A stretch of DNA of 64,000 bases from Cliona cf. orientalis (lineage: Eukaryota > Porifera > Demospongiae > Clionaida > Clionaidae). The position numbers were made by a program, and so were the translations under genes. Under the pieces are notes generated by a model that made no database searches, was not told where the DNA came from, and saw only the letters and a list, made by a program, of their open reading frames with translations. Positions 33,801-46,330 of this stretch are shown here, piece by piece. Each line of letters starts with the position of its first letter. Position 1 is the stretch's first letter. Where the stretch lies: assembly GCA_963930775.1 (NCBI GenBank), contig OZ005689.1, positions 4,650,001 through 4,714,000 on the forward strand. The letters are read 5' to 3'.

Positions 33801-36186
33801 TGTGCCAATACCATTGGGAGCTTTACATGTGCGTGCAATATGGGTTTCAGTGGAGATGGAACAAACTGCAGCGCTGGCATAGGTATAATTATATACACCA
33901 TCATGAATAAAATTCAACATTGCTTAACTATGCTTGTAATTTTTTTACAGATATTTGCAATTCTGGTTCTCTTGTTTCTCAAGCTTCTGAGCCCGAGAAC
34001 CTTCAAAACACTGCACGTGACATATTTGATGATAATATACTGATGTTTGAAGTTCCTGCCTCCACTCCAGATGATTCTATGCTTAGATCCTTGTACGAAT
34101 CGCTGGCTGAAAGCTTCGATAATCGCACTTCTGCTACTGGATTTAGCAACTTTATGGAAGCTGTGAATGAGATTGCACTAGCTGAGGCTATAGCCTGTTC
34201 TTCATCCGAGTTGCTGAATGTACCAGAGTTGGCTTCGGATTTTGCAAATTCACTATCACAAAATATCACCGATGAGTCCTTACGAGAAACTCGTATCATA
34301 TTGGGAGAAATTCTTTGTGCTGAATCAAGGGAGCAAAGTTCGCTTTCTGCTATGGAATGCCCTTCTAGGGGCAATTGTATCTGTCCACCTGAGGGGATAG
34401 GTATTACTATTTCCTGTACTTGCCAATTCTTTGCTTGCTTGGAAACCGAGTTAGATCGTCTAGGTCCAGTTTTTGGATTCTCCAATTTCTCCAGTCCAGC
34501 TAGTCAGACACCCTGTATAGCGTTTATAGTTGATACGACTGGTAGCAAGGCTGATGAAATAGCTGCAGTCAGGACAGTCATCGAGGATTTCTTGAGGAGT
34601 GAGGAAGCCAGTAACGAGCTTAGATGCTACATCTTGGTGCCTTTCAACGACATAGGAGGAAATGTGGATATCAGTAAGTGTGCATGCTATAACAGTGACC
34701 ATGACTGGCATGGATAATAATAATATCTAGATCGATTTTGATTTGAAATTTAGCTGTACCACTGATAAAAACTGTCATTTTAGCCATGATGGTATTATTA
34801 TAATAATCTGCAACTAGAGGGACTAGGAAAGCGATGGGCAGAAACATGATTGATATTATAGACAAACCACATTTCAAGTAAAGATGCAATGATTTTTCCA
34901 GTCCTCCCATGTTGTTATAGTATACATCTATTATTAATTCATTGATAATTGTAGGTGTTGGGCCAGTTACCGTACTCAATCGAGATCCTGCTGAGTTTGA
35001 CTCATTCATTGCTGCTGTTCAGGCTCTAAGCGCTAATGGAGGAGGTGATTTTCCAGAGTTTGCTCTCGACGGAATGCTTCAAGGTCTTCGGGCTACTCAA
35101 GTCATCAACGGTGTTACCACAGACTTGATGACTGCTGGATCACAGATGATTGTTCTCACTGATGCACTATCACTGCGGCCTGAAATCACCGACACTGTGA
35201 TAGCTGAGGCTAACATGAGAGGAGTGTGCATCCACTTCTTTATTTCAAGTTCTAATATAGCAGTAACAGATGGGATTTACCCACGTATAGCTAGCGAGAC
35301 ATCAGGAGTTCTGGTTCAAAGTTTTACCAATTTTCAGCTTGCTAATTTCATTGCAGACACTGCAGTCACCCCTTGCGGGTTCATTAACGTGCAATCAACG
35401 GGGGGCTCTTCACCCTTGGAAACTTTCGATATCTCGACCGTATCTGTTCTACTTCAACTCTCCATTGGAGCTGCAACTGGAGCGATCATAACCATCACAA
35501 GACCGGATTCTAGTTTTGTAAACATCGTGGCTAGTCAAGGCTTTGCTGTGTTTTCGGAAAACAATCCACAGGCGGGAACTTGGAGTGTAAGTGTGAGCAC
35601 TGGGACTATCGAGGTCTCTGAGATTACAAGGACTGTTGTGGATACAACCTTTGTCTATGTTTCTGAGGGATCAAATGAAGTCACTATAATACCACCTACC
35701 ATACAAAATTGTAAGTTACACTTGAAAAGTATAGCTGCATGGGTCCATCAATTTCTAGTCAGCGTGATCATGATAATTAGTACAGATGTGGTATTTTTAC
35801 ATTGTACCATAGGCATAATAATTATCATACCATAATGATCTTGTTATCCCGGGCCAGCACTCCTAAGTGCGTCCACACATCCCCCAAGCCTACTCCACTA
35901 TAATAATATTATTATCAATGCAGGTACTCTAACAGGTCAGATTGCCGTTATAAGCACACTCTTTGATCAAATATCTGAGCCAGAACTGATTCTTAGACCA
36001 GCCAGTGGCACTGGAGCGGTGCAGCTTTCCCTGTCACCATGCAACCAGAATACCTTCATCAGCGAAGAATTTGATTTCCCTATCGGATCAGTCAATTTTC
36101 AACTTATTGGAAATGATACAAATGGAGTTATATTTGAGCATAGCATTGAAGAAGCTGTTATTTTCTCCAGCGACTCTGCATGCTGA
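30899..36186 (+). CDS. Secreted EGF / hemicentin-type VWA protein 1 (gene A), 10 exons, 912 aa
   Basis: Exons: 30899-30973, 31072-31261, 31447-31584, 31886-32020, 32149-32208, 32285-32551, 33751-33882, 33951-34673, 34955-35710, 35924-36186. The sum is 2,739 bases, in frame. A signal peptide (MKLILLFCLLMVFSLHCQSA) comes first, then a short Cys-containing segment. EGF-like domains follow in exons 3, 4, 6 (two) and 7, the last a calcium-binding type (DIDEC then CANTIGSFTC). Exon 8 has a helical stretch, then the start of a VWA domain with MIDAS D-T-T-G-S (CIAFIVDTTGSKADEI). Exon 9 completes it with GGGDFPE and VLTDA, which are hemicentin traits, then a beta-rich domain. No membrane anchor is seen, so a matrix protein is inferred. 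All internal boundaries from exon 2 on are phase 1, the usual pattern for shuffled extracellular modules. Confidence 0.88.
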
Positions 36187-36324
36187 ATTGAAATTATATA
36201 CAAGAATTTAATAATATTGTTATAGGTAGCTATAGTAATTGTTAATGCATAGAAAAATTAACGAAAATCATTGACAGATTAATAATGACATATTTATCAT
36301 TATTGTACACATGTAATAATCATT

Positions 36325-36330
36325 AATAAA
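36325..36330 (+). terminator. Candidate polyadenylation signal of gene A
   Basis: AATAAA lies 139 bases after the TGA. Confidence 0.45.
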
Positions 36331-36511
36331 ATACTGACCTTCCGGATCCATTATGCGTGTATTAAGCTATTATTATCACAAAAATTAAATGTTGTAGGTA
36401 CATACATAGTGTTGCGATACTACGCTACAGTGGCAGAGCGCGCGGGGTATGTGCTCTACAGAGCTCTAGTTCATCATATGAATTTGAATAAACTAATCTT
36501 TTTTCTTACAG

Positions 36512-36609
36512 AAAGAGTTGAAGTATCATGGCTCTGTGCATATTCCGTTGTTGTCTGGTACATTCCAGACGTCTCCTACAAATTAATATATGATCAATTA
36601 TTACAGTAA
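36512..36609 (+). pseudogene. Orphan copy of an FN3 exon from the Ig/FN3 gene
   Basis: After a TTTTCTTACAG acceptor the sequence copies the start of exon 6 of the downstream gene (44847 on). Both share AGTTGAAGTA-type wording and an almost identical stretch containing TTCCGTTGTTGTCTGGTACA and the CCAGAC that follows. The copy degenerates after about 85 bp, loses the rest of the exon and hits a stop. It lies between gene A and the gene it resembles, with no partner exons nearby. Confidence 0.7.
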
Positions 36610-36724
36610 TATTTAGCCTCCTTCTGATGGTCTGATTGCCCCAATCAGAAAGGACCAAGTTGGGTAATTATATTACAATAATATCTCATGATTAATGCTA
36701 TTGTTTTGTTGCATTGATTCTATA

Positions 36725-37180
36725 AGGCCCCAATTCCTTGATTATTAGTTTCTCATCAGGTAGTTTCCCAACATACCATGCGGGCGGGCGGGTATTACCA
36801 TTATTTAATTAATGTTGACCACAACTTATGCAACACTTGAAACTTTAAGGCACATAAAATGCATGGTGCTGCCTGGGCAAACATTGCTATTGGCACACAC
36901 AAACAGTATACTAGTCACAAAAGTGGCATCAAGAGTGTCAGTCATGAAAGTAGCATGGTTAGGCTGTACACAGATGCTTACCAGAGCCATAGCACCCCGG
37001 TAGCTCTTCAACAACATTGTAGCTAACTGCATGCTAGCTAACTGCATGCTAGCATGCAGCACACGGTCGGTCACGTGACTGTCCACGCCTTTATTACGTC
37101 ATTGGAATGCACTAATGAAATAAATTGAAAAATTGATGCGGGCGGTTGATGAGAAACTAATATTCAACGAATTGGGGCCT
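36725..37180. mobile_element. TIR element (MITE) upstream of the Ig/FN3 gene
   Basis: Arms of about 35 bp: AGGCCCCAATTCCTTGATTA (36725 on, through TAGTTTCTCATCA) and its inverted match ending GAATTGGGGCCT at 37180, with two mismatches. Interior is 456 bp total, non-coding, with tandem GCTAGCTAACTGCAT copies at 37018-37047. No target duplication is clear. Confidence 0.75.
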
Positions 37181-37381
37181 AATTATGTACATGAGTGGCT
37201 TATGTACAGTATAGGATTAGGGAAAGCAGCCATGCAGTGGTAACTGACATGTTTCTAATAGTTTGTTGAGGCTTGGGCAGCATAAAAATATGCCATAAAT
37301 AATTATTATTAGTAGGGAGTGACCGGATGTAAGCTATGGCCACGCCCATATAAACTGTAGTAGATTTTGCAGTCGCAGGAT

Positions 37382-40300
37382 ATGGCAAGAGAGGTAATAA
37401 TAATACTGTTATACAAATCCAGGCAGTGAATGCATTATTTTCCATAATATTCAGTTCATTACAGCTTTGCTGCCACTATTGGTGATTGTCACAGCTTTGA
37501 TCCCAAAATCAGTTTCTGGTAAGTTTAGCTACATAGAAAAGTAGCTGCATACTATAGGATCATAAAGGAGACAATTATTATAAGCAGATGTGGGTACTAG
37601 TAGATATGTTTATGAGTGTGTGCATGGTGAGGCGTGGGATTGAATAATCTATAGCTACAATCAATAAAATTCTGAAGCTATAAAGTGTAATAATAGTAAA
37701 ATTATTATGCTCTTTGATTTCAACAGACACTGATGCTCTGCATATCCCGGAAAGAGCCAGTTGTGCCTGCCCTGGGGACGTACTAACATACACATGTAGC
37801 ATTGCAGGAGGAGGTATCACGTTATGGGATGGTACTGCCTTTGACTGTCCTAGTAGACTCAATGCAATCCTCCTTCTTCATATCCAGTTTGCTTTTGGTA
37901 CTTCTGGATCGTGTAATGATGAAGCAATAGTAGCAAGGAGTATTGGAGTCAATTCTTCTTGCTATATTTCAGAACTTAATGTCACAGTTAGTAGTAGTCT
38001 ACACAGTAAGGCTATACGGTGCACTCATGCCTCTGGTGTTGGAGAAATGATCATTGACACTTCAACAATAGCTGTTGTAATCAGTAAGTAACAATAATTT
38101 TTATTTCACTATAGCTGTATTATAATAATTACTACCTGACACCCAGGCCATCTAGTTAAGTGGCTCTACTATCTGCTAGAATCGATTAGGTCTTGCCTAT
38201 ACAAGCACTTATCTTCATTGTTTGTGAACCTACTGAACTTTCAAATGCCATTTAAGTTGTATTGATTGCTAACAATGCATTCTACATACATAGATGTAAT
38301 AAGGAAATGAGTATTGTTAGAGTGCATTGTCATAGCACTGAATCTAGTATCTGCTATTGTAGCTAAGTGTGTGTCAGCACTTGTGATCGTATAGTTACTA
38401 ATAATCGTTAGTATAATAATTATTGTTATTATCTCATGATGCAGCTAATGATGCATGTAATAACTTCTCCCTTTTATATAGGTAGCTAGCTGTCTTAAAT
38501 TACAGACTTACTTCCCAGCCTGTTCAGTGTAGCAATCGCTTTGAGCGGTGCGACGAGTCTCTCCCAAACAATTTCATTTCACAAAACTGAGAGTGATCAC
38601 GAGACAAACTGATGACATAATATGACGCAACAAAATTCAATTAATAATAGTGATACAATACTCAATAAGTAGTTCAGAGTTTGATTCAAAGTTCCTCACA
38701 ATGCAGTGTTGGAACCACCTGATAACGTACACATAGCTGACATTCAGGATGAATATGCTATACTTGAGTGGAGACCAGCTATTGGTGTCCCAGTGTGTTC
38801 ATCTATTGACTACAGTGTCATATCCAACTGCAGTAGTGATTGCTCCATCATCACAAGCACAACTGCCAAATGTTCCAGACCACAGCAGATGCCAACTATG
38901 GAGCCACTTACATGTGCTTTCAGTGTGCAGAGTGTGGTTTGTGGTAACCTTACTGGGAGGCCAAGCATTCCAGCTGTATTCGTATTTCATGATCAAGGTA
39001 TAGCTATAATGTAGTATGGTTAATTATTAATACTTACTTTTCCTGTTAATTTCCTTACTTATATTTCCTGCTCTTATGTTATCTCATGTTATGGCGTGCG
39101 CCGCCCATGCTTTGTACTGTCATTGTTTGGTTCATGCGGACCTATTGTTCTCTCTGTCCATATATATCCTATGTTGTATGTTATAGTGCACTTTAGTGAA
39201 ATGATAATATTGTTGTTTGAAGTGATCGTTAACTGCGACACTACATTGGCAACGAGCGATGGCAGATGCCTTGCGTCCAATCGGACACATTGGGGAGTAC
39301 GACCCCCAGGCAGAGAACATTACTGCTTACCTGGAAAGGCTGTCGGTTAGGTTTACTTTTAGGTACTACCGCAGTCGGAATTTCACCTTGTCACTATAAT
39401 ACTAACCCTTTGTCAACAACCATAGCCTAAACCCAAACCCCTCGTCACTAACCGATTACCGAAACCCGGTAGTACCTAAAAGTAAACGTAACCAGGCTGT
39501 CGCTATACATGGACGCCAACTCGGTTGCTGACGAGCGAAAAGTCCCCGTTTTACTTACCGTATCGGAGCGAAGACTTACGGAATTCTAAAGAGCCTCACG
39601 AGTCCTGCCTTGCCAAAAGAGAAGTCCTTGGATGACCTCCAGGAAGCACTAAAGTCTCATTTCGACCCAAAACCGTTGGTGATCGCGGAACGCTTTCGAT
39701 TTTATCAGAGGTCTCAGGCAGAGGGCGAGTCGGTGGCAGAGTTTGCCGCTGATCTACGACGTCTCACTATTCGGTTCAACATTGAGAGATAAGTTCGTTT
39801 GCGGAGTCCGGAATAATGCAATCCAGAAGAGGTTGCTGACCGCAGAGGACACACTCACAGTGGACAAGGCACTAGAAATGGCTCAGGGGATGGAAACCAC
39901 CGACCACGATATGAAAAATAATTCTCCAGCAACACCCACCGTCTTGCATGTCCCCGCCACAGCAAAGTCTAACGATGCGAGAAAGACCTGCTACAGGTGT
40001 GGCAGGAATAACCACCACGAGAAAGAATATCGCTTTAAAGACGCCAAGTGTGGCAAACAAGGGCACATCGCCACAGTGTGCCGATCGAGTGCACAGAATT
40101 CAAAGGCCAGTTCGCGGGGTCCAAATCGTCGACGTTAGGCGGGCAACACTAAGTGGGTGGAGACTCAGGCCGAGGAAGACCCACCTACTAATTCTAAGGA
40201 TGACCTAGCTGGCTTTATTCACGATAGGGAGTGCTTCAACCAGTCCGATTCGAGTGGAACTTGAACTTGATAGCAAAGCAGTATTGATGGAAGTCGACAC

Positions 40301-43300
40301 AGGCGCGGTTGTATCGATTATGTCGGGAGCAGTTTTCACCTCTCATTTCCCACAGAAGCACCTCTCTCCGTCAGCCGTCACCCTGAAAACGTACACCGGA
40401 GAACCCATGAAGGTTTTGGGAGAAGTGGAAGTATCCGTGCAGTATGAACAACAACCTCCACAGCAGTTACCACTTGTGATTGTCGAAGGAGGGGGACCGT
40501 CCCTACTTGGCCGCAATTGGCTCCATCACCTCAAGCTGAATTGGAGTCATATCCAGGCAGTAAGCATGCCTAACGATTCCCTTCCAGCCATTTTGGAAAA
40601 TTTCAAGGATGTCTTCGCTGATGGGCTGGGAACGATCTAGTCTGTCAAAGCGAAATTGTCTGTCGACGAATCCGCTCGACCAAGTCGAGGCCTGTACCGC
40701 TGGCCACCAAAGTTGCCGTGGAACATGAGCTGGATAGACTCAAGAGTGAGGGGGTGCTCGAGAAGGTTGATTTTATTGACTGGGCCGCTCCGGTTGTTGT
40801 CGTACCAAAGAAGGACGGCAAGGTACGATTATGTGGTGACTATAAGGTCACTGTGAACCCTGTTCTCGATATCGACCAGTATCCACTACCCCGATCTGAG
40901 GAGCTCTTCGCTACGCTAGCAGGAGGAACACTTTTCACAAAGTTGGACCTCACACACGCTTATCAACAGCTGATCCTGGACGAGGACTCTCGAAAGTTCG
41001 TAACCATCAACACTCATTGTGGCTTGTATTGCTATACCAGGTTGCCCTTCGGCATTGCCTCTGCCCCTGCAATTTTTCAGAAAACAATGGATATGATCCT
41101 TCAGGGCATGCAAAGGGTAATCTGCTATATTGATGATATTTTGATCACCGGGAAGACGAAAGCCGAGCACTTGAAGAACGTGGTGGCCGTGTTGCAGAAG
41201 TTTCGAGAGCATGGACTGCGAGTCAAAAAGCAGAAGTGTGAGTTTTTGCAACCATGTGTTGAGTATTTAGGCTACAATATTGATGCTAAGGGGTTGCATG
41301 TGTTGAAGAGCAAAGTGGAAGCTATCACAAATGCCCCTATCCCTCGTAATATCCAGGAGCTGAGGTCGTTTTTGGGTTTATTGAATTATTATGGACGATT
41401 TATCCCAAACCTAGCCTGCACCCTTTGAATGAGTTGCTCAGAAAAGATGTTGAGTGGGTGTGGTCTACAGAATGTAACAAAGCTTTCGAATTAGCCAAGG
41501 AGAAGCTCGTATCGGCTGATATGCTAGTGCATTATGATTCGTCCCTCCCAGCAGTGGCGTAGCTAGAACTAGGAGTCTGGTAGGGCACAAGTATGGTAAA
41601 TGGTCACTTAGAGCGCTAAGTTTGACCACACCCCGAATTAACACTGCTGAATCTCAATCTTTAGCCTATAATCTGGATTATTTCTGCCCTATTCTCATAG
41701 AATTGAAGGGCTGACACGATCAATGGTTAAGTAGTAAGCATTACTAGAACAAAGTTGGTCGGGCCTGGCCCTACTAGGCCCACCCCTGGCTACGCCACTG
41801 CCTCCCAGTAAAGCTTGCCGGAGATGCCTCCGCATATGGAGTGGGTGCAGTGATTTCGCATATTATGCCCGATGGTACCGAACGCCCAATCGCCTTTGCT
41901 TCGAAAACCCTCTCTAGCAGTGAACGCAACTATTCCCAGATTGAAAAAGAGGGGCTGGCCCTAATATTCGGGGTCAAGAAATTTCACACTTACTTGTACG
42001 GGCGTCGATTCACTCTAGTCACAGACCACAAACCCCTGACTACAATTTTTGGTCCTAAGAAGGGTATACCCGCCATGGCTGCTGCTCGACTCCTGCGATG
42101 GGCACTGTTACTTGCCGCCTACTCGTACACGATTGAGTTTCGTCCCACCAATGATCATTCAAACGCTGACGCACTCTCTCGCCTCCCTCTAAATGTTATT
42201 AGCACAGAAAGCCTGGCGGCTGAGTCGGCTTTTTGCAACATCGCACAACTTGAGAGCTTACCTGTCACAGTAGCAAAGCTCCAGACTAACATGCGCACTG
42301 ATGCTATTCTCAGCAAAGTTTGCAAATTCACAGTGGAGGGGTGGCCAGAAGAGAGAGATTCTGACCTAAAGCCTTATTATCATAGGAAAGACGAATTGAC
42401 AGTTGAGAGTGGATGTCTATTGTGGGGGATGAGAGTGATAGTACCTACCAAGCTCAGACCACGGTTACTGCAAGAATTACACCGGGATCATCCTGGAGTA
42501 TGGAAGATGAAGGCAGTCGCCTGTAGCTACTTCTGGTGGCTTGGTTTTGGATAAAGAAATCGAGCAAGTTGCCAGCAGCTGTGTGGAGTGTCAGTCCGTG
42601 AAGAATTCACCACCCAGTGCTCCACTACACCCATGGGTGTGGCCAACTAAGCCGTGGGAGAGGATACACCTGGATTTTGCAGGCCCCTTCCAGAATGCCA
42701 CATTCCTGGTTGCCGTGGACGCGCACTCCAAGTGGCTGGAAGTGTTTGTCATGTCCAGCACTACCACTACTGCCACTATCGTCGTGCTGAGACAGTTGTT
42801 TGCCGCCTACAGATTGCCTGCTCAAGTTGTCACTGATAACGGCTCGCAATTTACGTCGGATGAGTTCGCCACTTTCATGAAGATGAATACATTAAGAGTG
42901 CGCCGTACCACCCGGCTACAAATGGACTCGCAGAAAGATTCATACAGTCTCTGAAGCAAGCTCTCAAGACGAGTTTGAGTGGCGGTAAAACACTTCATCA
43001 TCGACTCTCCAATTTCCTCCTAACCTATCGATCGTCTCCACATGCTACGACAGAAGTGACTCCGTGCTCATTGCATCTCAAACTTCAGATTTGCACTCGC
43101 TTCGATCTCCTAAAGCCTAATCAAGAGGCACATGTAACTGAGAAGCAGTCGCAGCAGAAAGCTGATCACGACCAGAGTGCCAGGAGTTGCCAGTTCCAGG
43201 TTGGCCAGAGTGTTATGGCTAAGAATCTTCGTCCGGGACCCAAGTGGATACCTGGAGTCATTGTGCAGAGCCTTGGGCTGCTATCTTTCCTCATTAAGAT

Positions 43301-45879
43301 GAGAGATGGACAAACCTGGAGAAGACATGTGGATCATCTTGAGAAACTCCACACTAATCCAGAAACTGAGAATGGAGATGAGAACTCTGACTCAAATGCT
43401 GACAGCTGGGAGCTACCCAGTAGTACACCCTCAAACAATCCAGAAAACACAGAGTCAGGAGGTGCTACAAGAAATGGCGTCGAACCTGATCCGGCAGACG
43501 AACTGCCTAACACCTCTGAAAACGAGGCTGACGAAGCTGAGGCCTCTTCTGGAACTAGCACTCGACGCTATCCATCCAGAGCTCATCATCCTCCCGATTA
43601 TTACAGTCAGTAAACTTTTGGGGAATTTGATTGTATCATCTTTCTTTATTTGAGTTGTGTACTTTATGATTTAGTGTGGGGGAGTGTAGTATGGTTAATT
43701 ATTAATACTTACTTTTCCTGTTAATTTCCTTACTTATATTTCCTGCTCTTATGTTATCTCATGTTATGGCGTGTGCCGCCCATGCTTTGTACTGTCATTG
43801 TTTTGTTCATGCGGATCGACCTATTGTTCTCTCTGTCCATATATATCCTATGTTGTATGTTATAGTGCACTTTAATGAAACGATAATATTGTTGTTTTGA
43901 AGTGATCGTTAACTGCGACACTACATATAATTAATATTAATAATTGAAAATTAAGCTATACTGATTGATGTGCCATTTGTTGATCGTGATGTGTACACTG
44001 GCAAGTGGAGGGTTTGCAGTCATGCAAGGCACATATAATACATGAATATTTCAATTTTGTAACTATAGCTGCCATCATAACAGTACAGAAGGAACATATT
44101 ACAGCTAATGAGCCATGTTAAATATTATTCATTCTTCACTATACAGCTCCTCCCAATCCGCCACTTACTTTAGTCTTGGAAGAAATCGGTCCAATATGGG
44201 TTTTCCTGAGCTGGGAACGTCCATTTCTGTCTTCAGCCACAATAATATCATTTTATGAAATTCTAGTACAAGTTGTGAACAATGATGCTGCAGCCACAAT
44301 GAACATCAGCACCAGTGATGATAGGACACACTTCAATGTCACTGGTCTCATTCCTGGTACAATGTATGAGATTAGCGTGGTGGCAGTGTCTGAACGTGGA
44401 GCCGGCATGACCCTCAGAAGTCTACCCAGTGTTCCCATTGAGTTTATGACCGAGAGCTTAGGTAAATGTGAACCATAATATTATCGTAATTAGCATAACA
44501 TAATTATGTTACCAGCCACATGCATAGAAACTAAGCTATTATGGATATGGCATGCATGATTGTACTCAAATTCACTGATAATAGCTAGCTACCCGCAATA
44601 ATACCAATTACTGAAAAGTATAAATAATAAGTGAATATTGCTAGCCTTGATCTTGATCATTCATTCATTGGTGATCGAGGACATGATTTATTAATTAAAG
44701 AGAATAATCTGAACTACTATAGCCATTATGCACTCTACTTATAGTGATTCATTTTTTCCTTCGAATTATCTTAAGGTTTTGTGGGAGGGTGTATCATAGC
44801 TAGCAAGTTGACCATCTCAATTTGAACAGTCCTTTTCTTCTTACAGAAAGTGTTAAAGTACATGTACAGGCTCTGTGTTCCGTTGTTGTCTGGTACAATC
44901 CAGACATCTCTTGTGAATACATGATCAGTGGCTATGATGTGAGGTTCTATAGTTCACAGCAGGGCACAAAAAACGTGACCAGGAGTATTGGAGCTAATCA
45001 AACGTTCTACATTATTCAAGATGAAGATGGATTAGTCGATAAACATGATATCAATGTTCAGGTAAATAATGTGCACAGCAATACATTATAGCTACACCCT
45101 AGTTGATGTTTATACCTTTGCATAAAGGTTCGAGTCATCCATGAAAATTTAATTGAAGGGGAGTGGAGTAAGGGAATTTCACTGGGTGAGTTAATTATCA
45201 AACCTTTATCAAACATTGTTAAGCAAACTCCTGCATGTATAATGCAATAGCTATGTGATAGTTATGTGTGCATAATTATGGTGATTGCAGGATGTGAAAT
45301 GCCGACAACTCCTCCTGAAGCACCTAGTAAGTGAGAAATTTAAATAAAACTACGTTAAGCTTACTAGAGGAACACCATAATAATTATAGCTGCATGCTCA
45401 TAGTATCTACACAAACATTGTTCAAAAATGTATATACTATTATAACTGTACAGACAGTGAAAATGTACATTGTTAGCCAGGTTGAATCAGAGACTGATTT
45501 TCGGTGACAAAATTTTAATAATATCAGTGCATATGTATCTCCTATAGGTGTGTATTTTAAATTGAAGGGGATCACGTACATGAACAACAGTGCTGCCTCT
45601 TTGTTAGAAGTGGGAGAGGGTGAGAATGCTCTTCTTTATAAGACCAACAACGAGGCTTGCTGTGGAACCCCACCAAACCGGTTTGGCGAGTTTTACTACC
45701 CCAATGGAATCAAAGTGCCAATTGCCAAGCAGCAGCAAGGTTTCTATCGCAATAGAGGTGAAAAGGTCATACGTTTGAACCGAAGAGATGGAGCCACTTC
45801 ACCCATGGGGAGGTATCGATGCGAGATACCTGATGCTAGTGGCTCTATGCAGAATATCTATATAACTCTGAACGCATGA
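37382..45879 (+). CDS. Secreted Ig / fibronectin type III protein (gene B), 9 exons, 559 aa
   Basis: Exons: 37382-37393, 37455-37518, 37727-38083, 38707-38997, 44147-44461, 44847-45061, 45128-45185, 45291-45326, 45548-45879. The sum is 1,680 bases, in frame. The first two exons give a signal peptide (MAREFITALLPLLVIVTALI). Residues about 26-144 are Ig-like, with a TYTCSIAG first cysteine and a later IRCTHASG. Exon 4 and exon 5 each hold an FN3 domain (AILEWRPA; WVFLSWERP then GLIPGTMYEISVVAVSERG). Exons 6-7 read as a third, diverged FN3. Exon 9 ends in a second Ig-like domain closing with GRYRCEIPDASG. There is no transmembrane segment. A cell-surface recognition or matrix role is inferred. 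Intron 4 (38998-44146) is inflated by an inserted gypsy element. The gene sits between two paralogous VWA/EGF genes on the same strand. Confidence 0.82.
39010..39245 (+). repeat. 5' LTR of the gypsy element
   Basis: It starts TGTAGTATGG and ends GACACTACA, with short TG...CA ends. It lacks a 4-base insertion (ATCG/GATC near CGGACC) present in the other LTR. Confidence 0.95.
39259..40138 (+). pseudogene. gag of the gypsy element, broken
   Basis: An ATG at 39259 lies 14 bp inside the 5' LTR boundary. The frame shows a retrotransposon gag core (DLQEALKSHFDPKP, QSVAEF-type motif at about 39735). It ends in two zinc-knuckle-like motifs near 39990-40085, the first of which has lost its last cysteine (CYRCGRNNHHEKEY) while the second is shortened. 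Breaks: an inserted 148-bp element at 39346-39493, a frameshift near 39560 and a second near 39765-39790. It no longer encodes an intact capsid. Confidence 0.8.
39346..39493. mobile_element. 148-bp MITE inserted in gag
   Basis: The arms GTTAGGTTTACTTTTAGGTA... and ...TACCTAAAAGTAAACGTAAC are inverted partners over about 26 bp. AGGCTGTC(G) flanks both sides (39337-39345, 39494-39502), an 8- or 9-bp target duplication (one base is ambiguous between target and element). The gag frame resumes right after it. Confidence 0.88.
40227..43613 (+). pseudogene. pol of the gypsy element (PR-RT-RH-IN), broken
   Basis: Aspartic protease with DTGA (about 40294) and GPSLLGRNWL. Reverse transcriptase with WAAPVVVVPKKDG, LPFGIASAPAIFQ and the YIDD catalytic motif (about 41127). 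RNase H with TDHKPL and ADALSRLPL. Integrase with the H-H...C-C finger (HRDHPG; SSCVECQ), Asp residues in LDFAGPF and VTDNGSQF, and an acidic tail (43330-43613). Breaks: an in-frame TAG at 40638-40640, frameshifts near 40705, 41418, 42543 and 42886, and a 249-bp insertion at 41552-41800. The RT to IN order places it in Ty3/gypsy. No envelope gene is present. Confidence 0.88.
41552..41800. mobile_element. 249-bp hAT-type MITE inserted in pol
   Basis: The ends CAGTGGCGTAGC and GCTACGCCACTG are inverted repeats. The 8-bp CCTCCCAG flanks both sides (41544-41551, 41801-41808). An 8-bp duplication and a CAGTGGCG-type terminus are hAT hallmarks. Non-coding, it interrupts the region between reverse transcriptase and RNase H. 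Confidence 0.92.
43685..43925 (+). repeat. 3' LTR of the gypsy element
   Basis: Near-identical to 39010-39245. It is preceded by a purine tract and followed by the TATAA target duplication. Confidence 0.95.
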
Positions 45880-46330
45880 GTTGCTAACACTGTATAGGTA
45901 TAGAATTTCTAGCTATATGATTTCTGAGCTATTTGAACATTATAATAATTATTAATATATTGCTGCCAACTGGTAGCTATAGCTAGGAAAAATAATATTA
46001 TTATTGTGTGGATATTGATTATCTCAACATTATTATTAAATTTTGTTGTATTGACTCTCAGAATGATTCATTTTGTGCTTGCAACTTTATAGGTACTAAT
46101 AATTATTACAATCATAAAAACTTAATGATATATACCTAGGTTATAACAATTAATAAATTTAGCTAGCCAACGTATTCATATGAGTGTACAGGTGAAACCT
46201 AACAATTATTAAGGGTGAATTGTTATCCTGGATATGAAGCTGTATATGAAGGCATGTGCATCTTATATATATTATCATACCACGTGGTAAGATTGGTTGT
46301 CATGCATGCAGCCATCATAGTCAGAGCTGA

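Larger units (their letters stand above)
39010..43925 (+). mobile_element. Full-length Ty3/gypsy LTR retrotransposon, decayed
   Basis: A 236-bp left LTR (39010-39245) and 241-bp right LTR (43685-43925) both begin TGTAGTATGG and end GACACTACA. The element is flanked by the 5-bp duplication TATAA (39005-39009 and 43926-43930). A purine-rich tract (GTGTGGGGGAG) precedes the right LTR and a presumed primer site follows the left. The interior runs gag, protease, reverse transcriptase, RNase H, integrase, which is the Ty3/gypsy order. By eye the LTRs differ by four substitutions and two small indels. Coding is broken at several places and by two later insertions, so it is not autonomous. It lies in intron 4 of gene B in the same orientation, leaving the host exons intact. 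Confidence 0.95.

Noticed and set aside
37018..37047. GCTAGCTAACTGCAT repeats as a CRISPR-like array
   Set aside because: There are only two adjacent copies with no spacers, inside a MITE in a eukaryotic genome.
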